From the NCBI GenBank assembly GCA_964560765.1, contig CAZLMG010000005.1, forward strand, positions 62,001 to 126,000: a DNA stretch of 64,000 bases, given 5' to 3'. Shown here piece after piece: positions 60,774 to 64,000 of the stretch. Each line of letters opens with the position of its first letter. Positions within the stretch are counted from its first letter, which is position 1. The notes beneath the pieces are model-generated. The model made no database searches and was not told the DNA's origin. It saw nothing but the letters and a program-made list of their open reading frames with translations. This DNA comes from CAZLMG01 sp964560765 (lineage in GTDB: Bacteria > Bdellovibrionota_B > Oligoflexia > Oligoflexales > CAZLMG01). The translations under genes and the position numbers were made by a program.

Positions 60774-61583
60774 ATGGACGTGATGGCAGTCATTGAAGAG
60801 GCTTTGCGAGAGTCGTCGGCGCTACTTCGCGAATTCTTTGGCAAGGAGCTTGAAGTCAACGAGAAGGCGGACCGATCTCTCGTGACGAGTGCCGACCTAG
60901 CGTCCGATAGGTATCTTCGGGAATTTATCGCCGCTAGATATCCCCATGATGCTGTTATCACCGAAGAAACATCCCAGACGTCGCGACTCTCCCACGGCCA
61001 GAGCGTCTGGATTATCGACCCCTTGGATGGGACCACAAATTTTGCAAATCGGTATCCTTTCTTTTCCGTTTCCATCGCGCGGGCGGTATTTGGGGCCGAT
61101 CAAACCATGCAGGTCATGGCTGGCGGTGTTGCTGATGTTGTCCACTCAAAACTGTACCTGGCGGAGCGCGGCAGCGGCGCGCATGTTGATGGTAGGCGCT
61201 TACGGGTTGCAGAGTCGAGATCTCTCAGTGATGCGTTCCTTGTAACCGGCTTCTACTACTCGAAGGGTGCCGCCCTACGTGAGGATGTGCGACGATTTGG
61301 TGCTATTGCGGAAGTGAGTCACGGTGTCCGTCGAGATGGGAGTGCGGCCTTGGATTTGGCGCTAGTTGCGGATGGAGTTTTTGACGGCTTTTGGGAGCGT
61401 GGGCTGCAGATTTGGGATGTTGCAGCCGGCAGCTTGTTGGTTCACGAGGCTGGCGGCAGAGTGGTGAATTATCCAAAGTTACAGAATGATTCTAGTGGGT
61501 TTCGCATAGATGGCGAGGGCCTTTTAGCTGGTAGTTCATCGATCGTCGATCAGCTACTTGCCGCAACCGATTTTAGGATCTAG
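60774..61583 (+). CDS. Inositol monophosphatase family phosphatase
   Basis: The 269-residue Mg-dependent phosphatase has the metal motifs VITEET, WIIDPLDGTTNFANRYPFFSVSIA and QIWDVAAGSLLVHEAGG. SuhB-like inositol-1-phosphatase or histidinol phosphatase activity are both compatible. The ATG at 60774 has GAGGG 7 bases upstream; the frame opens earlier, at 60714. It diverges from the RNase Y-like operon over about 150 bases. Confidence 0.9.
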   Translation: MDVMAVIEEALRESSALLREFFGKELEVNEKADRSLVTSADLASDRYLREFIAARYPHDAVITEETSQTSRLSHGQSVWIIDPLDGTTNFANRYPFFSVSIARAVFGADQTMQVMAGGVADVVHSKLYLAERGSGAHVDGRRLRVAESRSLSDAFLVTGFYYSKGAALREDVRRFGAIAEVSHGVRRDGSAALDLALVADGVFDGFWERGLQIWDVAAGSLLVHEAGGRVVNYPKLQNDSSGFRIDGEGLLAGSSSIVDQLLAATDFRI

Positions 61584-61665
61584 CTAACATTTGAGGTAGG
61601 GCGGAAATAAGCGATACAATGTTCATCATCGAAATGATCCGATACCGGAGCTAGTTGGTAGGGCG

Positions 61666-62397
61666 ATGGCAAAAGGTAAATTTGTTTTTGGGATAGTTGT
61701 AGTTTTATTCGCTCGTCAGGCTCTCGGCGAAACACTTGAGCGTGTTGTCGACGACTTTGTCATAGACTGGACGCGAATGGAGCTTCGGTTTTCAGGGGAA
61801 ATTAACGTTGGCGTTCAAGACACTTTCGTCGAGGCCGAAGCGTTGGCCCGTCGAGAAGCAGTCCGAAAGTTGAAGACTTCTTGGCCAAGTGTGAGGTCCC
61901 ATTTGATAGCGCAGGGCCAAGGTGTGAATCTTCTAGACTCCGTCGATTCCCAGCGAGCGCGATCGTTTGAAACTATCTACAGCACCGATGGTTTGGTGCT
62001 GGTTAGTATGCGGCTGCCTCTGGCTGCAGCGCTGAAGCCAGCAGGGCGCGCATCGGTGGATACAGCGAATGAACCAAGGGAAAGCTTCGTTGTGGAAATT
62101 CAGGGGAAGTTCCAGCCGACTTTGGAGTTCACACTGATCGACGAGTCTGGCCGATTGTTATTTGCTTCCAGCCAGATCAATGCTGCCGCAATTGCCCAAG
62201 ATCGGGTGGGAAGTTGGCTGGACCGGGCGAAGAGGGAAGGAGCCAAGCCGTACTTGGCCGTAAGCAATCCCGTGCAGATTTCCGCAACGATGCCCTCGAC
62301 GGGGGTCCTTCAAGTTTCGTCGGTGGCTTGGGAGCAGGTCGCGGCAGCGGCAATTCCCCGCCTACGATCTGGCCGAATTGTGTTCGTCGAAAAGTAA
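61666..62397 (+). CDS. Exported protein of unknown function
   Basis: The 243-residue precursor has a signal peptide (MAKGKFVFGIVVVLFARQALG) with no lipobox, so a periplasmic protein. The N-terminal FVIDWTRMELRFSGEINVG...AEALARREAVRKL pattern weakly resembles the LPP20/FlgT-N type of domain, where a strand pair is followed by a helix of repeated Ala/Arg residues. I am not confident in that link. It sits between the phosphatase and the ribosomal protein genes. Confidence 0.65.
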   Translation: MAKGKFVFGIVVVLFARQALGETLERVVDDFVIDWTRMELRFSGEINVGVQDTFVEAEALARREAVRKLKTSWPSVRSHLIAQGQGVNLLDSVDSQRARSFETIYSTDGLVLVSMRLPLAAALKPAGRASVDTANEPRESFVVEIQGKFQPTLEFTLIDESGRLLFASSQINAAAIAQDRVGSWLDRAKREGAKPYLAVSNPVQISATMPSTGVLQVSSVAWEQVAAAAIPRLRSGRIVFVEK

Positions 62398-62427
62398 CCC
62401 TCACGAATTCATTAGGTTATTTACCAT

Positions 62428-62486
62428 CCCCGGCATCACCTGGGGTTACTCATGGAAACCTATTGCACCACTAAGACTGAAGTGGT
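62428..62486 (+). other. Two hairpins in the rpmI leader
   Basis: CCCCGG/CTGGGG (62428-62433 with 62440-62445) and ACCACT/AGTGGT (62467-62472 with 62481-62486) can form between the previous gene and rpmI. In other bacteria L20 binds the rpmI leader to limit its own synthesis. These stems are candidates for such control, but no known L20 motif is recognised. Confidence 0.3.
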
Positions 62487-62534
62487 ACATCAACCGGTCT
62501 AAGTTTTGATCAATTCGCGATTAGGGACACGCAC

Positions 62535-62732
62535 ATGCCTAAAGTTAAAACAAAGAGAGCAGCCGCTAAGAGATTTACCGTGCTCCCCTCTGGCAGGATT
62601 AAGCGAAACAAAGCAAACAAGCGTCACATCCTCACTAAGAAGACACGCTCGCGTAAGAACAAGCTGAAGAAGGCTGGCTATATTCATCCAGCCGATATGA
62701 CGCTGGTAACGCGTTGCTTGCCGAATGGTTGA
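62535..62732 (+). CDS. rpmI: 50S ribosomal protein L35
   Basis: The 65-residue basic protein has MPKVKTKRAAAKRFTVLPSG and the central KRHILTKKTRSRKNKLKKAGY typical of L35. AGGGA lies 9 bases before the ATG. rplT follows after 56 bases. The infC gene that usually precedes rpmI is not here. Confidence 0.97.
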   Translation: MPKVKTKRAAAKRFTVLPSGRIKRNKANKRHILTKKTRSRKNKLKKAGYIHPADMTLVTRCLPNG

Positions 62733-62788
62733 AGAATAAGAAAGCAGAACGTAATTAGGTCCGATTGGTCTCTGAAGGGATATAGAAG

Positions 62789-63148
62789 ATGGCACGAGTA
62801 AAGCGCGGCTTTAAAGGGCGACGCAGAAGGAACAAGCTGTTTGGCTTGGCCAAAGGTTTTCGCGGTTCTAGAAAGAACCGATACAAGATTGCTGTCTACG
62901 TCGTACGACGTGGTTTAGCGTTCTCGTTTAGGGACCGTAAGGTCCGTGCTCGGGATTTCCGCAAACTTTGGATCATCAGGATCAATGCTGCAGCACGGTC
63001 TCATGGACTACGCTACGGTCAGTTTATCCATGGTCTGAAAAAGGCCAACGTGGCTATCGACCGAAGTGTATTGGCTGACCTGGCTTTGCATGATCCAAGC
63101 GGATTTGCTGAGCTAGCATCAAAGGCCAAGACAGCGCTCGCAGCCTAG
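62789..63148 (+). CDS. rplT: 50S ribosomal protein L20
   Basis: The 119-residue protein begins MARVKRGFKGRRRRNKLFGLAKGFRG and has RDFRKLWIIRINAAARSHGLRYGQFIHGLKKA, diagnostic for L20, which is needed early in 50S assembly. GAAGGGA precedes the ATG by 9 bases. Confidence 0.97.
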   Translation: MARVKRGFKGRRRRNKLFGLAKGFRGSRKNRYKIAVYVVRRGLAFSFRDRKVRARDFRKLWIIRINAAARSHGLRYGQFIHGLKKANVAIDRSVLADLALHDPSGFAELASKAKTALAA

Positions 63149-63169
63149 TCTTCAGCCCTTTTCAACAAC

Positions 63170-63178
63170 TTATCCACA
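63170..63178 (+). promoter_or_regulatory. Perfect DnaA box after rplT
   Basis: TTATCCACA, 21 bases after the rplT stop. A second perfect box in the opposite orientation lies at 63271-63279, with the 14-bp hairpin 63186-63216 between them. Confidence 0.5.
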
Positions 63179-63185
63179 GCGACAT

Positions 63186-63216
63186 TCATTGGAGATCTGT
63201 ATCAGATCTCCAATGA
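63186..63216 (+). terminator. 14-bp perfect hairpin after rplT
   Basis: Arms 63186-63199 and 63203-63216 (TCATTGGAGATCTG and its complement) pair perfectly around a 3-base loop. The following ATATTAATTTG is AT-rich but has no uninterrupted T run. It is the likely end of the rpmI-rplT transcript. Confidence 0.6.
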
Positions 63217-63270
63217 TATTAATTTGTTGCGATTTATTTCTTGGTCCTGCTGCACAGCGGGCGAGTCGCA

Positions 63271-63279
63271 TGTGGATAA
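63271..63279 (-). promoter_or_regulatory. Perfect DnaA box, inverted
   Basis: TGTGGATAA on the plus strand is TTATCCACA on the minus strand, 101 bases from the box at 63170. The intergenic stretch 63149-63400 holds these boxes and the hairpin and no gene that I can support. Confidence 0.5.
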
Positions 63280-63400
63280 AATCGCCCATGCTCTCATTGG
63301 GACTAGCCTTCTCCAGCTCACCGTTTTCAAAGTGGGACTGATGCCTCTTATACCCTATAATTATTCGTGATTTCAGTGGATTAATTCGCCGAGGTGGGAA

Positions 63401-64000
63401 TTGCAGCATCCTTCAGATCCCGATATCGCGGTTTATGTGGACCTTGATGGGTCGTTGCTTTGTACCGACTCATTGCAGGAACAGCTGATAGAGATACTTC
63501 GGGAAAAGCCTCAGCGACTATTGGCGGCCATACCCGCCTTATTGCGGGGCAAGGCGCACTTCAAGACATTCATCGCCAATCAGTGCCCCATCGACGCTCG
63601 ACTCTGGCCCTATAGGAAAGAGGTCCTAGATTTCATTCAGTCACGTCGGGACTCGGGGGCGCCTATCATCCTGGCAACGGGTGCGCCGCAGGTGATAGCG
63701 AACGCTGTGGCTGCTCACTTACAGATTTTTGACCGCGTCCTAGCAACGACGGAAGACGTCAATCTGACTGGATCGCGGAAGGCAGAGGCTATCCTTGCTG
63801 ACTGCGGCTCGAACCAATGTGTATATATCGGAAACGACCGCGTTGACTTGCCTGTTTGGCAGAGTGTTGCTCAAGCCGTTGTCGTTTCAGACTCGGGCAA
63901 GCTGGTGCATCAGGCAGGCCAAGTCTCGGCGGTCGCCTGCGTCATTCCTGCCAATCAGGCAAGTGTATGGATTTCCATGCGCGCACTGCGTGTTCACCAG
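63401..64000 (+). CDS. HAD phosphatase-UbiA prenyltransferase fusion, partial (3' end outside window)
   Basis: An open frame of 200 codons runs from a TTG at 63401 off the right edge. The HAD-type phosphatase domain is clear: VYVDLDGSLLCTDSL (motif I, both Asp), LATGAPQV (motif II), GSRKAEAI with Lys, and YIGNDRVDLPVW (motif IV). The sequence ends SMRALRVHQ, which matches the beginning of UbiA-type prenyltransferases (LRPHQWxKN). Fusions of this kind are related to decaprenyl-phosphate phosphoribose synthases. GAGGTGGG precedes the TTG closely; no ATG is available upstream because of a stop at 63368. The UbiA part lies beyond the window. Confidence 0.75.
   Translation, partial: MQHPSDPDIAVYVDLDGSLLCTDSLQEQLIEILREKPQRLLAAIPALLRGKAHFKTFIANQCPIDARLWPYRKEVLDFIQSRRDSGAPIILATGAPQVIANAVAAHLQIFDRVLATTEDVNLTGSRKAEAILADCGSNQCVYIGNDRVDLPVWQSVAQAVVVSDSGKLVHQAGQVSAVACVIPANQASVWISMRALRVHQ

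Noticed and set aside
1..64000. CRISPR array, insertion sequences or toxin-antitoxin modules
   Set aside because: No regularly spaced repeats, transposase motifs or paired small toxin/antitoxin genes were seen on either strand.

Overview
This 64 kb window is chromosomal DNA from a Gram-negative bacterium of moderate GC content. Gram-negative character is shown by several outer-membrane beta-barrel proteins, lipoproteins, a Pal homologue, a heptosyltransferase-like enzyme, a soluble-lytic-transglycosylase homologue and murein-recycling enzymes (Mpl, LdcA). The gene set also includes RNase Y with YmdB, a ClpC-type unfoldase, a B12-dependent ribonucleotide reductase and a long-form (type 2) OMP decarboxylase. 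I infer a member of the former Deltaproteobacteria or Bdellovibrionota/Oligoflexia rather than an enteric-type proteobacterium; I cannot name a genus. Gene density is high, operons are tight with many ATGA or GTGA overlaps, and TTG/GTG starts are frequent. I see no prophage, insertion sequence, CRISPR array or rRNA operon.

Layout: 1-8.3 kb, minus strand: a partial argininosuccinate-lyase-like protein, an outer-membrane barrel, ymdB-rny, pal, mpl-ldcA. 8.4-16.3 kb, plus: a GT9 glycosyltransferase, an exported GH13 amylase-like enzyme, clpC and a lytic transglycosylase. 16.4-21.2 kb: a small HTH/coiled-coil protein, then on the minus strand queA, an exported M14 peptidase and an unusual LuxE-LuxC fusion. 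21.3-25 kb, plus: scpA-scpB-rluB and a fumarylacetoacetase-family enzyme. 25.1-30.7 kb, minus: a molybdenum-cofactor operon moaD-moaE-rhodanese-mobA-moaC-mog-moeA followed by an R3H protein and a short-chain dehydrogenase. 30.8-34.4 kb: a nitronate-monooxygenase-like enzyme, tRNA-Glu and tRNA-Lys, a small acidic protein and recN. 34.5-38.3 kb, minus: nrdJ behind a promoter with tandem NrdR boxes and DnaA boxes. 38.5-42 kb, minus: three envelope proteins. 42.2-47.7 kb, plus: tetR, a TPR protein, a degenerate thiolase, a degenerate FadB homologue and pyrF. 47.7-54 kb: a TPR protein, a ComEC-like membrane protein with a response regulator, a zinc-ribbon membrane protein, and dnaK. 54-60.6 kb, minus: a second RNase Y-like protein, two TPR proteins (one with a receiver domain), an unknown protein, and the NfeD-slipin pair. 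60.7-64 kb, plus: an inositol-monophosphatase-family enzyme, an exported unknown, rpmI-rplT and the start of a HAD-UbiA fusion.

The most interesting signals are the LuxE-LuxC fusion (acyl activation plus acyl reduction in one chain), the tetR-TPR-thiolase*-FadB* unit whose enzymes have lost several catalytic residues, the second RNase Y-like protein that lacks the KH signature and heads a six-gene signalling/membrane cluster, and the composite NrdR/DnaA control region of nrdJ. All family assignments are by eye from motifs; no database search was possible.
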